A stretch of DNA of 64,000 nucleotides from Maritimibacter sp. (GTDB lineage Bacteria; Pseudomonadota; Alphaproteobacteria; Rhodobacterales; Rhodobacteraceae): NCBI GenBank assembly GCA_017792445.1, contig CP051232.1, positions 1,302,001 to 1,366,000 on the forward strand, in the 5' to 3' direction. A program made the translations under genes and the position numbers. Numbering within the stretch: the stretch's first letter is position 1; the number at the start of each line of letters is the position of its first letter. The notes under the pieces are model-generated. The model ran no database searches. It was given only the letters and a program-made list of their open reading frames with translations, and had not been told where the DNA came from. Positions 18,232 to 27,547 of the stretch are shown here, piece by piece.

Positions 18232-18852
18232 ATGCCGGGGCGCCTGTTTCTGACCGCTCCGCTGGAGGAGGTCGCCGATTTCCTCGGCGCCGACCCCGGC
18301 GGGGTGGCGCCGGACCCGCCCCGCTTCAACATCGCCCCGGGCGAGCAGGTCGTCGCCTGCCCGCCCGGTCTGGCTTTGACGAAGATGCGTTGGGGGATGA
18401 TCCCCGTGGGCCGGGTGAACGCGCGTGGCCGGCCGGTGATGGAAACCATCGTCAATGCGCGATCCGAGACGGTCTTCACCAAATCCGCATTCGAAGGCGT
18501 CACCCGTGCGCTGGTGCCCGTGACCGGCTGGTACGAATGGACCGGCGAGAAACGGAAGAAGACCGCATGGCGGATTGCCCGCCCCGACGGTCGCCTGTTG
18601 GCTTTCGCAGCGATCTACGATGTCTGGAACGGACCCGGCGGCATCCAGCTGCCGCAACTGGCCACCGTCACCTGCCCGCCCTCGGGCGATGTGAAGGACA
18701 TCCACGACCGGATGGGCGTCCTGCTGGAACCGTCGCAGTTCGCGACATGGCTGGGCGACGACACCGAAGCGGCGGCGGCCCTGATGCACCCCTACCCGGA
18801 CGGCAGCCTCGCGGTGAAGGAGGCGACCGGCGTCGACTGGACCGTGCCCTGA
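18232..18852 (+). CDS. SRAP (YedK/HMCES) family protein lacking the catalytic Cys2
   Basis: 206 residues aligning over the SRAP domain: FNIAPGEQ near 34, MRWGMIPV, VNARSET (conserved Asn), GWYEW (conserved Glu) and DIHDRMGVLL (conserved His). Active members start MCGR, and Cys2, exposed after Met removal, forms a thiazolidine with abasic sites in single-stranded DNA. Here the start is MPGR, so Cys is replaced by Pro. The methionine cannot be misplaced because GR aligns exactly. It may bind DNA ends without cross-linking or use another residue. It lies 10 bp after the symporter stop. Confidence 0.88.
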   Translation: MPGRLFLTAPLEEVADFLGADPGGVAPDPPRFNIAPGEQVVACPPGLALTKMRWGMIPVGRVNARGRPVMETIVNARSETVFTKSAFEGVTRALVPVTGWYEWTGEKRKKTAWRIARPDGRLLAFAAIYDVWNGPGGIQLPQLATVTCPPSGDVKDIHDRMGVLLEPSQFATWLGDDTEAAAALMHPYPDGSLAVKEATGVDWTVP

Positions 18853-18919
18853 GGCGTCCGCGCCGCACTGTCGTTAATCCCGCTTTCCTTTCCCCCGCGG
18901 CCAGTTCAATGATCCCGGC

Positions 18920-19666
18920 ATGGAACTCACCGCGACCTTCTGGATCCTCGCCGCGCTCGGCTCGCTGTTCGTCGGCATGTCGAAGGGCGGCTTGCCGATC
19001 ATCGCGCTGCTGGCGGTGCCGATCCTGTCGTTCGTGATGCCCGCCGCCGCGGCGGCCGGGCTGTTGCTGCCGGTCTACATCATCTCGGACGTGTATGGCG
19101 TCTGGCTGTACCGGCGGGAGTTCTCGGCGCGCAACCTCAAGATCCTGATCCCCGCAGCCGCCATCGGCATCGCGCTGGGCTTCGCCACGGTGGCGTGGGT
19201 GCCCGAGGATGCGGTTAAGCTCGCGGTGGCGCTGACCGGGCTGTACTATCTCGCCGACAAGCTGCGGCGGCGGCTGAACCCCAGCATTCCGCCCCGGCCC
19301 GCCGATGTGCCGCGCGGGCTGTTCTGGGGCGCGCTGGCGGGGTTCACCAGCTACATCTCCCACGCCGGCGGACCGCCGTTCCAGGCTTACGCCCTGCCGC
19401 AGAAGATGCCGAAGATGGTGTTCGCCGGCACCTCGACCATCCTGTTCGCCTGCGTGAACATCATGAAGGTGCCGCCCTATGTGATCGCCGGGCAGATCAC
19501 GCTGCACAGCCTGTCGGTGATCCTTTGGCTGACCCCGGTGGCGCTGTTCGGCGCGTGGTCCGGGTTCCGTCTGACGCAGATCCTGCCCGAGAAGCTGTTC
19601 TTTGCCTTCGTCGAGACGGCGCTGCTGATCCTGTCGCTGAAACTGATCTACGACGTGGTCGTCTGA
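18920..19666 (+). CDS. TauE/SafE family sulfite/sulfonate exporter-like protein
   Basis: 248 residues, about eight membrane helices in two halves, with the first-half motif GMSKGGLPIIALLAVPIL and the second-half motif SYISHAGGPPFQAYALPQKM, both diagnostic of this family. Members export organosulfur compounds such as sulfite or sulfoacetate. No sulfonate-degradation genes sit next to it, so the substrate is open. Confidence 0.9.
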   Translation: MELTATFWILAALGSLFVGMSKGGLPIIALLAVPILSFVMPAAAAAGLLLPVYIISDVYGVWLYRREFSARNLKILIPAAAIGIALGFATVAWVPEDAVKLAVALTGLYYLADKLRRRLNPSIPPRPADVPRGLFWGALAGFTSYISHAGGPPFQAYALPQKMPKMVFAGTSTILFACVNIMKVPPYVIAGQITLHSLSVILWLTPVALFGAWSGFRLTQILPEKLFFAFVETALLILSLKLIYDVVV

Positions 19667-19735
19667 CCGCCGCGCCCACTTGCCACTTCCGTTCGCCCGT
19701 ATATCTTCGACGCTCAGTCACAGGAGGACCGCCCC

Positions 19736-20248
19736 ATGCAGATGAGTTCCGAACGCGAGATCGCCGCCCCGCCCGAGGAAGTCTGGGCCGCGATCCTCGA
19801 CCCCGAAGTGCTGAAGGCCTGCGTGCCCGGCTGCACCGAGATGTCCGGCAATGCCGACGAGGGCTTCGAGGCGACCGTGGTCCAAAAGGTCGGCCCGGTG
19901 AAAGCCACCTTCAAGGGACAGGTCTCTGTCGACAACCGGGTCGAGCACGAAAGCCTGACGCTGGTCGGCGAAGGCAAGGGCGGCCCCGCGGGCTTCGCCA
20001 AGGGCTCGGCCGACGTGAAGCTGACGCCGACCGAGACCGGCACGCTGCTGAGCTACGACGTCGACGCGAAGGTCGGCGGCAAGCTGGCCCAGCTGGGCAG
20101 CCGCATCATCGACGGCTTCGCCAAGAAGATGGCCGACCAGTTCTTCGAACGCTTCCAGACCGCCATCGAAGGCACCGCCGAGGACGTGCCGGACGATGCG
20201 CCGGAGGAAGAGAAAAAGAAAGGCTGGCTGTCGCGCCTGAAAGGCTGA
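19736..20248 (+). CDS. CoxG-like SRPBCC domain protein
   Basis: 170 residues: MQMSSEREIAAPPEEVWAAI ... PEVLKACVPGCTEM is the typical opening of the CO-dehydrogenase subunit G family, and the C-terminal ISRIIDGFAKKMADQFF-like helix closes the START/Bet v1 fold. GGAGG lies before ATG 19736. CoxG proteins help assemble or anchor molybdenum hydroxylases at the membrane, but no such enzyme is encoded here. The Lys-rich tail (EEEKKKGWLSRLKG) could touch membranes. Confidence 0.85.
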   Translation: MQMSSEREIAAPPEEVWAAILDPEVLKACVPGCTEMSGNADEGFEATVVQKVGPVKATFKGQVSVDNRVEHESLTLVGEGKGGPAGFAKGSADVKLTPTETGTLLSYDVDAKVGGKLAQLGSRIIDGFAKKMADQFFERFQTAIEGTAEDVPDDAPEEEKKKGWLSRLKG

Positions 20249-20256
20249 CGCCGGCT

Positions 20257-20390
20257 GGGGGCTCTGCCCCCGCCGCGCCTTTCGGCGCGTCTCCCCCGAG
20301 GTATTTTAAAAGAGAAGAAGCAGCACCCTTCGCCTTCTTCTCTTCCGAAATACCTCGGGGAGCGCGAGGGGCAGGCCCCTCGCTTCCGTC
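20257..20390. repeat. Two facing copies (B and B') of the dispersed repeat forming one large inverted repeat
   Basis: Copy B (20257-20320, plus) and copy B' (20332-20390, minus) face each other between the convergent CoxG-like gene and mtnA. Their inner ends, CCCCGAGGTATTT with AAAGAGAAGAAG on one side and CTTCTTCTCTT with AAATACCTCGGGG on the other, pair to give arms of about 27 bp with a few mismatches and a short loop near 20321-20330. As RNA this would be a strong stem on both strands and could end or protect both transcripts. Confidence 0.8.
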
Positions 20391-20398
20391 GCCGGCGA

Positions 20399-21481
20399 TC
20401 AGGCCGCGCGGTCGGGGAACAGGGCGGCCAACCCCTCGGGCGAGGCAGCGGCGATGCCGCGTTCGGTGATCAGGCCGGTGACCAGACGGGCCGGGGTCAC
20501 GTCGAAGGCCGGGTTCCGCGCGCCGGTGGTGTCGGGCGAGATCTGCACCTGCGTCACCGTCCCGTCGGCAAGCTTGCCTTGCACGTGGGTCACTTCCGCA
20601 GGGCCGCGTTCCTCGATCGGGATGTCGAAGCCGTCCGAGATCGTCCAGTCGATGGTCGGCGAAGGCAGCGCCACATAGAACGGGACGCCATTGTCCTGCG
20701 CCGCCAGCGCTTTCAGGTAGGTGCCGATCTTGTTGCACACGTCGCCGCGCGCAGTGGTGCGGTCGGTGCCGACGATGACGAGGTCCACCTCGCCCCGCTG
20801 CATCAGGTGCCCGCCCGCGTTGTCGACGATCAGGTCGTGGCTGACACCGTGGCCGCCCAGTTCCCACGCGGTCAGCAAAGCGCCCTGGTTGCGGGGGCGA
20901 GTCTCGTCGACGAAGACATGCACCGGAATTCCCGCCTCGTGCGCCTGGTAGATCGGCGAGGTCGCGGTGCCCCAGTCGACCGTCGCGATCCAGCCGGCGT
21001 TGCAGTGGGTCAGGACGTTGACCGGCCCGTCCTTCTTCGCCGCGATCTCCTTGATCAGTTCCAGCCCATGCACGCCGATCATCCGGTTGGTCTCGACATC
21101 CTCGTCGCAGATCGCCGCCGCCTTCGCGAAGGCCGCCGTGGCGCGGTCCCCGACCGGCAGCGGGCGCAACGCGGCCTGCATCGCCTCGAGCGCCCAGCGC
21201 AGGTTCACCGCGGTGGGGCGTGTGGCGTTCAGCGTCTCGCAGGTCGTGGCGAGGTTGCCGTCCGACGCGTCGCGCGCCATCGCGCAGGCCACGCCATAGG
21301 CCGCCGTCGCCCCGATCAGCGGCGCACCCCGCACCCACATGTCGCGGATCGCGGTGGCGAAATCGTCAAGGCTTTCCAGCGGCACGATGCGGAACTCGTG
21401 CGGCAGCCAGCGCTGATCGATGATCCGGACCTCGCCGTCTTCAAGCCAGATAGAGCGGTAGTGGGTGTCGCCGACCTTCAT
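20399..21481 (-). CDS. mtnA: S-methyl-5-thioribose-1-phosphate isomerase
   Basis: 360 residues, normal for the family. It isomerises methylthioribose-1-phosphate to the ribulose form in methionine salvage. Landmarks: [14 protein letters not shown] near 50, [25 protein letters not shown] near 160 (catalytic Cys), [19 protein letters not shown] near 240 (catalytic Asp) and [13 protein letters not shown] near the end. GGGAGG precedes ATG 21481. An in-frame ATG 34 codons upstream has no family match. It is divergent from pxpB. No other salvage gene is next to it. Confidence 0.95.
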   Translation of the reverse strand: MKVGDTHYRSIWLEDGEVRIIDQRWLPHEFRIVPLESLDDFATAIRDMWVRGAPLIGATAAYGVACAMARDASDGNLATTCETLNATRPTAVNLRWALEAMQAALRPLPVGDRATAAFAKAAAICDEDVETNRMIGVHGLELIKEIAAKKDGPVNVLTHCNAGWIATVDWGTATSPIYQAHEAGIPVHVFVDETRPRNQGALLTAWELGGHGVSHDLIVDNAGGHLMQRGEVDLVIVGTDRTTARGDVCNKIGTYLKALAAQDNGVPFYVALPSPTIDWTISDGFDIPIEERGPAEVTHVQGKLADGTVTQVQISPDTTGARNPAFDVTPARLVTGLITERGIAAASPEGLAALFPDRAA

Positions 21482-21613
21482 GCGGGCCTCCCGTGGTTGC
21501 AGGGTGTCGTCCGGAGTCTCGCCCGTGGCCGGGCTTGCATCAAGTGGAAAGGCAGGCCGTCCGATGTCCGAACCCCATTGCACTCTGTCGCGCCGCGCGC
21601 GACGGTCCCTGCC

Positions 21614-22342
21614 ATGACCGCCACCCCCCTGATCCGCGACGTCGGCCTGTCCGGCATGCTCGTCACCTTCGCCGACCGTCTGTCAGAGCCCGCGAACCGC
21701 GCCGCGCTGGCGTTTCGCGCGGCGGTGGACCATGCGGGCTGGGACGGGGTGCGGGAAACGGCGACCTCTCTCGCATCGGCCTTCGTCCGGTTCGATCCGC
21801 TGACGCTGGACCACGACGCGCTGAAGGACCGGCTGGCCGAGATGCTGGCGAGCCGCGACTGGCTGGCCGCACCCTTGCCGCAAGGACGCGTGTTGTGGAC
21901 CATTCCCGTCGCCCTTGGCGGCGACAGCGGGCCGCAGTTCGAGGAAGCGGCCGAGGCGGCGGGTCTGACCCCCGAAAAGGCCACCGAAGAGATCGCAGCC
22001 GCCCGGACCCGCGTGCTGACGATCGGCTTCGCACCCGGGCAGGCGTATCTGGGCGAGTTGCCCGCGCACTGGAACATCCCTCGCCTGCGGCAGCTGTCGC
22101 CCAACGTGCCGCAGGGCGCTTTGGTGGCCGCGATCCGTCAGTTGATCGTCTTCGCGCGGACCACCCCGACCGGCTGGCGGCATATCGGGCAGACCGCCTT
22201 CCACTCGTTCCGGCCCGGGACAGACACGCCTTTCCCGCTGACGCCCGGCGACGAGATCCGGTTCGAGCCCGCCACGCCCGAAGCCATCGCCCGTCTGGCG
22301 GAAAGCGACGGTATGGGCGCCACGTCAGAGCCCATAGCATGA
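21614..22342 (+). CDS. pxpB: 5-oxoprolinase subunit B (KipI/PxpB family)
   Basis: 242 residues with the carboxyltransferase subdomain 1 fold of PxpB/Kip[19 protein letters not shown], the central [21 protein letters not shown], and [13 protein letters not shown] with NVPQGALV in the second half. With PxpC and PxpA it makes the ATP-dependent enzyme that opens 5-oxoproline (pyroglutamate) to glutamate, clearing a spontaneous damage product. ATG 21614 is used because it begins the family homology. Stop overlaps the pxpC start (ATGA). Confidence 0.92.
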   Translation: MTATPLIRDVGLSGMLVTFADRLSEPANRAALAFRAAVDHAGWDGVRETATSLASAFVRFDPLTLDHDALKDRLAEMLASRDWLAAPLPQGRVLWTIPVALGGDSGPQFEEAAEAAGLTPEKATEEIAAARTRVLTIGFAPGQAYLGELPAHWNIPRLRQLSPNVPQGALVAAIRQLIVFARTTPTGWRHIGQTAFHSFRPGTDTPFPLTPGDEIRFEPATPEAIARLAESDGMGATSEPIA

Positions 22343-23346
22343 GCCGCCTGACCGTCATCAGCGCGGGTCCGGGCGTCACCGTGCAGGACATGGGACGCCC
22401 CGGTCACCTTGCCACCGGCCTGTCGCGCGGCGGTGCCGCCGATCCGCTGGCGCTGGCCGAGGGGGCCGCGCTGCTTGGCCAGTCGCCCGAGACCGCCGCG
22501 ATCGAGATGGCCGGCATGGGCGGCGTGTTCACCGCCGATCGCGATCTGCGCATCGCGCTGACCGGCGCGCCGATGCAGGCGACCGTCGATGGCGAGCGGC
22601 TGCACTGGAACACCAGCCACCACCTGAAAGCGGGTCAGCACCTTGCCATCGGCGGGGCGGCGCGTGGCGCCTACGGGTTTCTGCACATCGGCGGCGGCAT
22701 TGCGACCGAGCCGGTTCTGGGCTCGCGCGCCGCACATCTGGCTGCGGGTCTGGGGGCCGGCTTGACCGAGGGCGACACGCTGCCGCTTGGGCAGGACCGC
22801 GCGGGCGAGACGGGGCTGACGCTGGACGTCGCCGACCGGTTCTCGGGCGGCACCGTCCGGGTGATCCCGTCGATGCAGACCGACCAGTTCGCCCCCGGCG
22901 ACCTTCGGCGGTTCGAGGAAACCGCCTTCTCCCGCGATCCGCGCGGCAACCGGATGGGCGTGAAGATGCGCTTCGACGGCGCGCCCTTCGCCGCGCAGGA
23001 TCAGCTTGTCATCCTGTCCGAGATCATCGTGCCCGGCGACATTCAGGCCACCGGTGATGGCGCGCCTTTCGTCCTGCTGTCGGAATGCCAGACCACGGGC
23101 GGCTATCCCCGGATCGCCACCGTGATCCCGGCCGACCTGCCGCGCATCGCGCAGGCCGGTCCCGGAGCGCCGGTCCGGTTCGTCTTCGTCAGCCGCGCGC
23201 AGGCGCTTGCCGCGCATCGCGCCCATGCCGACCATCTTGCGCAGCTTCCGCGCGCGCCGCGCCCCCGCATCCGCAACCCGCACGACATTCCCGACCTTCT
23301 GAGCTATCAGCTGATCGGAGGTGTCACAGCCGGAGACGAGACATGA
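22339..23346 (+). CDS. pxpC: 5-oxoprolinase subunit C (KipA/PxpC family)
   Basis: 335 residues of the biotin-dependent carboxyltransferase family: ISAGPGVTVQDMGRPGHLATG at the start, GFLHIGGGIATEPVLGSRAAH near 110, DPRGNRMGVKMRF near 195 and LLSECQTTGGYPRIATVIPADL near 250, all hallmark stretches of PxpC. It is coupled on both sides by ATGA overlaps, fitting equal production of the three subunits. Confidence 0.93.
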   Translation: MSRLTVISAGPGVTVQDMGRPGHLATGLSRGGAADPLALAEGAALLGQSPETAAIEMAGMGGVFTADRDLRIALTGAPMQATVDGERLHWNTSHHLKAGQHLAIGGAARGAYGFLHIGGGIATEPVLGSRAAHLAAGLGAGLTEGDTLPLGQDRAGETGLTLDVADRFSGGTVRVIPSMQTDQFAPGDLRRFEETAFSRDPRGNRMGVKMRFDGAPFAAQDQLVILSEIIVPGDIQATGDGAPFVLLSECQTTGGYPRIATVIPADLPRIAQAGPGAPVRFVFVSRAQALAAHRAHADHLAQLPRAPRPRIRNPHDIPDLLSYQLIGGVTAGDET

Positions 23347-24107
23347 CCATTTCCGTGGACCTGAACGCCGACATGGGCGAAAGCTTTGGCCCCTGGCCGA
23401 TGGGGAACGATGCCGCGCTGCTGAAGATCATCAGCTCCGCCAACATCGCCTGCGGCTTCCACGCGGGCGATCCGGATCACATGGCGCGGGTGATGAGGCT
23501 GGCGGTCGAAAACGGCGTCGGCATCGGTGCGCATCCCGGCCTGCTGGACCTGCAGGGCTTCGGTCGCCGCAGGATGCAGGTACCGCATGCCACGCTTGCC
23601 AACTGGGTCCGCTACCAGCTTGGTGCGGCGCAGGCGATGGCGCGGTCCGTGGGCGGCGGGGTCCGGCACCTGAAGCTGCACGGCGCGCTGGGCAACATGA
23701 CGTCGGAAGACGAAGCGATGGCGCGCGCCTGTTACGAGGCGGCGCTGGACGTCGACCCCGACCTGACGATCATGGTGATCGCCGCCACCGCCCAGCAGCG
23801 CGCGGCCGAGACGCTGGGCTGCGCCTATGCCGCCGAGATCTTCGCCGACCGGGCCTATAATGACGACGCGACGCTGGTGGACCGGTCGCAGCCCGGCGCG
23901 GTGATCCATGATGCGGCCTACGGCGCCGAGCGGATCGTGAAGATGGTGAAGGCGGGCGCGATCCTGTGCGAAAGCGGCAAGGAAATCCCGACACGCATCG
24001 ACACCATCTGCGTCCATGGCGACAACGCCGAAGCCGTGGCGCTTAGCACCGCGGTCCGCGACGCGCTGGAACAGGCGGACATCGCCATCCGGCCCATTGG
24101 TGGCTGA
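23343..24107 (+). CDS. pxpA: 5-oxoprolinase subunit A (LamB/YcsF family)
   Basis: 254 residues. The N-terminal signature DLNADMGESFGPW and SANIACGFHAGDPDHMA are those of the LamB/YcsF family, with GIGAHPGLLDLQGFGRR and VRHLKLHGALGNM further on and CVHGDNAEAV near the end. The His and Asp residues in these blocks form the catalytic groove. It completes pxpBCA. Confidence 0.95.
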   Translation: MTISVDLNADMGESFGPWPMGNDAALLKIISSANIACGFHAGDPDHMARVMRLAVENGVGIGAHPGLLDLQGFGRRRMQVPHATLANWVRYQLGAAQAMARSVGGGVRHLKLHGALGNMTSEDEAMARACYEAALDVDPDLTIMVIAATAQQRAAETLGCAYAAEIFADRAYNDDATLVDRSQPGAVIHDAAYGAERIVKMVKAGAILCESGKEIPTRIDTICVHGDNAEAVALSTAVRDALEQADIAIRPIGG

Positions 24108-24176
24108 AACGCACACCCGCTGTTAACCCGAATCCGCCTATGCCCCCCCGGAAACCTTGTGAAGGAGACGCGGGTG

Positions 24177-26267
24177 ATGCGGACTGGAAAACGGGGCGGC
24201 GCCGGGCAGGCCAGCGGGCTGTCGGGCGACCTTGCACAAGCGGTCCGGGGCAATATGGCCGTCGCCTGGATCTCTCCCGAGGGCCGGATCGAGGATGCGA
24301 GCGACCGGTTCTGTGGCCTGCTGGGCTATGACGAAGGCACCATGGCCGGCATCTCGCACGACGACCTGCTGGAACCGAAAGATCGCGGCAGTTCCGAGTA
24401 TGGCGCATTCTGGGACGATCTTCGCGCGGGAAAGACCTGCGGCAACGACGCCTTTCCCCGCATCGACAGCAGCGGCAACGCGGTCTGGATCGGTGCGAAC
24501 TACTTCCCGGTCATGGGCGAGGACGGCAGCCTGCAACGCGTCATCCTGTTCGCACGGGATGTGACGAAAGCGGTGCGTGGCGATGCCGAGGCGCAAAGCC
24601 GGCTGGATGCTCTGGATCGGTCCCAGGCGCGCGTGGAATTCGACCCGAGCGGTACGATCCGGATGGCCAACGACAATTTCCTGAAGGTCGTCGGCTATAC
24701 CCGGGACGAGATCATCGGCAAACACCACAGGATGTTCTGCGACCCGGAGCTTGCGGAAAGCACCGACTATGCCCAGTTCTGGGCCGCGTTGGCGCAGGGC
24801 GAATTCCGGTCTGGCGAGTTCCGCCGCATTGGCAAGGGCGGGCGCGAAATCTGGCTTCAGGCCAGCTACAACCCGATCCTTGGACCGCGCGGCAGCACGC
24901 GTGGGATCGTCAAGATCGCGTCGGACATCACGGCGAAAAAGCTCGACTCGCTGCTGTCACAGTCGCGTCTCGAGGCGCTGAGCAACGCGCAGGCCATCAT
25001 CGAGTTCGAACCCGACGGCACGATCCGGGACGCGAACGAGAACTTTCTGACCTGCGTCGGGTATTCGCTGGACGACATACGCGGAAAGCACCACCGCATG
25101 TTCATGCCGCCGGAAGAAGCCGGGACGCCTGAATATGCGCAGTTCTGGGACGAGCTTCGGCAGGGTCACTTCCACGCCGGCGAATTCCGGCGGATCGGGA
25201 AAGGCAATCGCGAAATCTGGCTGCAGGCCACCTATAACCCCGTCGCCGACAGCGAGGGGCGCGTGTTCCGGGTCGAGAAATTCGCGAACGACATTACCGG
25301 ATCGAAGACAGCGATCACGGCGTTCCAGAACGCGATGTCGCGGCTTGCGTCGAACGATCTTACAGTGCGCCTTGCGGTCGAAGTTCCGCCAGAATTCGAG
25401 GCGCTGAAATCCCAGTTCAACCAGTCGCTGGACGCGCTTTCCACGGTGATCGCCGGCATCTCGGAACGGGCGGACAGGATCCTGTCGGATGCGGCCCAGA
25501 TCGAATCGGCCGCCGACGATCTCAGCGTGCGGACGGAACGGCAGGCGGCCACGCTTGAAGAAACCGCGGCGGCGCTGGACCAGATGGCCGGATCGGTGCG
25601 CGACGCGGCGGCCAGCGCGGAAGAGGCCGCGGCGACCTCCACCTCGGCCGAGGACAGTACGACAACCGGGCTCGAGACTGTGAAACGCGCGGTGGCGGCA
25701 ATGAACGAGATTGCCGACAGCTCGAACAAGGTTTCACGCATCACCGACACGATTGACGCGCTGGCCTTCCAGACCAACCTTCTGGCGCTGAACGCCGGAG
25801 TGGAAGCGGCGCGCGCTGGCGAGACCGGGCGCGGCTTTGCCGTCGTCGCATCCGAGGTGCGGCAGCTTGCGCAGAGGTCGTCCGAAGCGTCTCAGGAAAT
25901 CGCCGATCTCATCCGCTCGACCTCCAGCCAGATACAGGCGGGGGTCAAGCTGGTCGACGATTCCGGCGGGGCACTGGAACGGATCGCGGCCTTCGTGGCC
26001 GACATTCGCCTGAAGGTGGCCGGCCTCGCCTCTGCCGCGCAAGAGCAGTCGCGCGGGCTGGACGACATCAACGCGGCGGCGGGCGAACTGGACAAGGTCA
26101 CCCAGCAGAACGCTGCGATGTTCCAGGAAACCACCGCGGCGACACAATCGCTGAAGCGCGAAGTAAAGGATCTGTCGGACAGCACCCGCCAGTTCTCGCT
26201 GAGCGAAGATGACGACGCTGACGCCTGGGACGAAGGCGAAGACTCCGCCGTACGGCGAAGCGCCTGA
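24177..26267 (+). CDS. Soluble methyl-accepting chemotaxis protein with three PAS domains
   Basis: About 696 residues, with no transmembrane segment, so a cytoplasmic receptor. Three PAS domains run from about 20 to 390. The second and third are near duplicates (each with [15 protein letters not shown] and REIWLQA-YNP). A short HAMP-like or linker region follows ([20 protein letters not shown]), then the signalling hairpin with the tip motif [20 protein letters not shown] near 530. AAGGAG at 24162 serves either GTG 24174 or ATG 24177; the GTG at 24159 precedes the site. PAS domains of this type often bind haem or flavin and sense oxygen or redox state; no cofactor motif is certain. Confidence 0.92.
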   Translation: MRTGKRGGAGQASGLSGDLAQAVRGNMAVAWISPEGRIEDASDRFCGLLGYDEGTMAGISHDDLLEPKDRGSSEYGAFWDDLRAGKTCGNDAFPRIDSSGNAVWIGANYFPVMGEDGSLQRVILFARDVTKAVRGDAEAQSRLDALDRSQARVEFDPSGTIRMANDNFLKVVGYTRDEIIGKHHRMFCDPELAESTDYAQFWAALAQGEFRSGEFRRIGKGGREIWLQASYNPILGPRGSTRGIVKIASDITAKKLDSLLSQSRLEALSNAQAIIEFEPDGTIRDANENFLTCVGYSLDDIRGKHHRMFMPPEEAGTPEYAQFWDELRQGHFHAGEFRRIGKGNREIWLQATYNPVADSEGRVFRVEKFANDITGSKTAITAFQNAMSRLASNDLTVRLAVEVPPEFEALKSQFNQSLDALSTVIAGISERADRILSDAAQIESAADDLSVRTERQAATLEETAAALDQMAGSVRDAAASAEEAAATSTSAEDSTTTGLETVKRAVAAMNEIADSSNKVSRITDTIDALAFQTNLLALNAGVEAARAGETGRGFAVVASEVRQLAQRSSEASQEIADLIRSTSSQIQAGVKLVDDSGGALERIAAFVADIRLKVAGLASAAQEQSRGLDDINAAAGELDKVTQQNAAMFQETTAATQSLKREVKDLSDSTRQFSLSEDDDADAWDEGEDSAVRRSA

Positions 26268-26426
26268 CGAAGCTGGGTGCGCGCCATCCCACCGGCGCGG
26301 CGGGAAGTTGCACATCGCGAAGGCGGCTTTCTGTACCGCGACCGGGTTGTGGCACGGGCTGGTAGAGCGCGAGCAGGCCAGAGGGTCGCGAGGTGGCCAG
26401 AATTTCAACGCACGACCAGAACGGTA

Positions 26427-26705
26427 GGAGCACCGGAGACGTCGGGAGCCTCGCGAGTTTCAGGAGCACCGGGAGCGTCGGGAGCGTCGGGAGCGTCGGG
26501 AGCGTCGGGAGCGTCGGGAGCGTTGGGAGCGTCGGGAGCGTCGGGAGCGTCGGGAGCGTCGGGAGCGTCGGGAGCGTCGGGAGCGTCGGGAGCGTCGGGA
26601 GCGTCGGGAGCGTCGGGAGCGTCGGGAGCGTCGGGAGCGTCGGGAGCGTCGGGAGCGTCGGGAGCGTCGGGAGCGTCGGGAGCGTCGGGAGCGTCGGGAG
26701 CAGCC
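26427..26705. repeat. 9-bp minisatellite, 25 units of GGGAGCGTC plus degenerate flanking units
   Basis: The core 26471-26695 holds 25 head-to-tail copies of GGGAGCGTC. 24 are identical and unit 6 ends in T. Five degenerate units in the same 9-base register precede it (26427-26471) and a partial one follows. The 545-bp gap between the chemoreceptor and the amidotransferase holds nothing else that I recognise. Because 9 is a multiple of 3 and no unit has a stop, several frames are open through the array (Gly-Ala-Ser, Gly-Ser-Val, Asp-Ala-Pro, Thr-Leu-Pro or Arg-Ser-Arg repeats). None has a convincing start or family match, so I do not call a gene. Confidence 0.95.
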
Positions 26706-26812
26706 CACCCCTCGACAGCAGAAGCAACCCTTTCGCTGCGACGCAGGGCCTGTTGACCGCACCCTGATCCTCGGCCATCACCGGGCCAGATCCCTACCCG
26801 GTGGCGCCTGCG

Positions 26813-27547
26813 ATGAAACCCTTTCTGATCCTGCAACTTCGGCCCGAAACGGACGCCGCCGACAACGAGTTCGAGGCGTTCCTGTCCAAAGGCGTGCTGT
26901 CGCCCGACCGGGTCCATCGGATCCGGCTTGATTGCGAACCGCTGCCGGACGATCTCGACCTTGGCCGCTATGCCGGGACCATCGTCGGTGGCGGGCCGGG
27001 CTGCGTGTCGGACCCGCCCGAGAAGAAATCGGAGGTGGAAGCGCGGATCGAACACACGATGCTGTCGCTGATGCCACAGATCACCGAAGGCGACCTGCCG
27101 TTTCTGGGCTGCTGCTACGGGATTGGCATCCTTGCCCACCACCTTGGCGCGGAAGTCTCGAAAAAGCAGTTCGGCGAGCCGGTGGGAACCTCGCTGTGCC
27201 GCATCACCGAAGACGGCGCCGCCGATCCGCTGCTGGCGGGTCTGCCGCAAAGCTTCGAGGCCTTCGTGGGCCACAAGGAAGCCGCGCAGGACCTGCCGGA
27301 CGGGGCGGCGCATCTGCTGGCGTCAGACGCCTGCCCGTTCCAGATGATCCGCCACGGCGCCAACGTCTACGCGACCCAGTTCCACCCCGAGGCGGATGCC
27401 GCGGGCTTCCATGTTCGGATCGATATCTACCGCCATCGCGGCTATTTCCGCCCGGAAGAGGCCGACGATCTGCACGCGATGATCGACGCGGCAAAGGTAC
27501 ACGCGCCGGAACTGATCCTGCGGAATTTCGTGGCGCGCTACGGTTAG
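26813..27547 (+). CDS. Class I glutamine amidotransferase-like protein
   Basis: 244 residues with the GuaA-type glutaminase fold: GTIVGGGPGCVSDPP near 60, nucleophile elbow FLGCCYGIGILAHHLG near 100 (catalytic Cys), and YATQFHPEAD near 185 (catalytic His and Glu). No synthetase domain is attached. Relatives act on gamma-glutamyl compounds or are free glutaminases. ATG 26813 starts the homology; GTG 26801 would add four residues. Its stop overlaps the end of the convergent DUF2834 gene. Confidence 0.88.
   Translation: MKPFLILQLRPETDAADNEFEAFLSKGVLSPDRVHRIRLDCEPLPDDLDLGRYAGTIVGGGPGCVSDPPEKKSEVEARIEHTMLSLMPQITEGDLPFLGCCYGIGILAHHLGAEVSKKQFGEPVGTSLCRITEDGAADPLLAGLPQSFEAFVGHKEAAQDLPDGAAHLLASDACPFQMIRHGANVYATQFHPEADAAGFHVRIDIYRHRGYFRPEEADDLHAMIDAAKVHAPELILRNFVARYG

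Noticed and set aside
16887-18503. 538-codon minus-strand open frame opposite the dicarboxylate symporter
   Set aside because: Shadow frame. The plus-strand protein has all family motifs.
26471-26695. CRISPR-like array
   Set aside because: Units are 9 bp, directly adjacent, with no spacers and no cas genes. It is a minisatellite.
26277-26767. Plus-strand open frames giving Gly-Ala-Ser and Gly-Ser-Val repeats
   Set aside because: Both are open only because the repeat unit lacks stops. The flanking parts resemble nothing known and no good start is seen. Treated as non-coding repeat.
26405-27313. Long minus-strand open frame with an Asp-Ala-Pro repeat through the minisatellite
   Set aside because: It is antisense to the well-supported glutamine amidotransferase gene. 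The open frame comes from the 9-bp unit having no stop in that frame. No ribosome site or family match.
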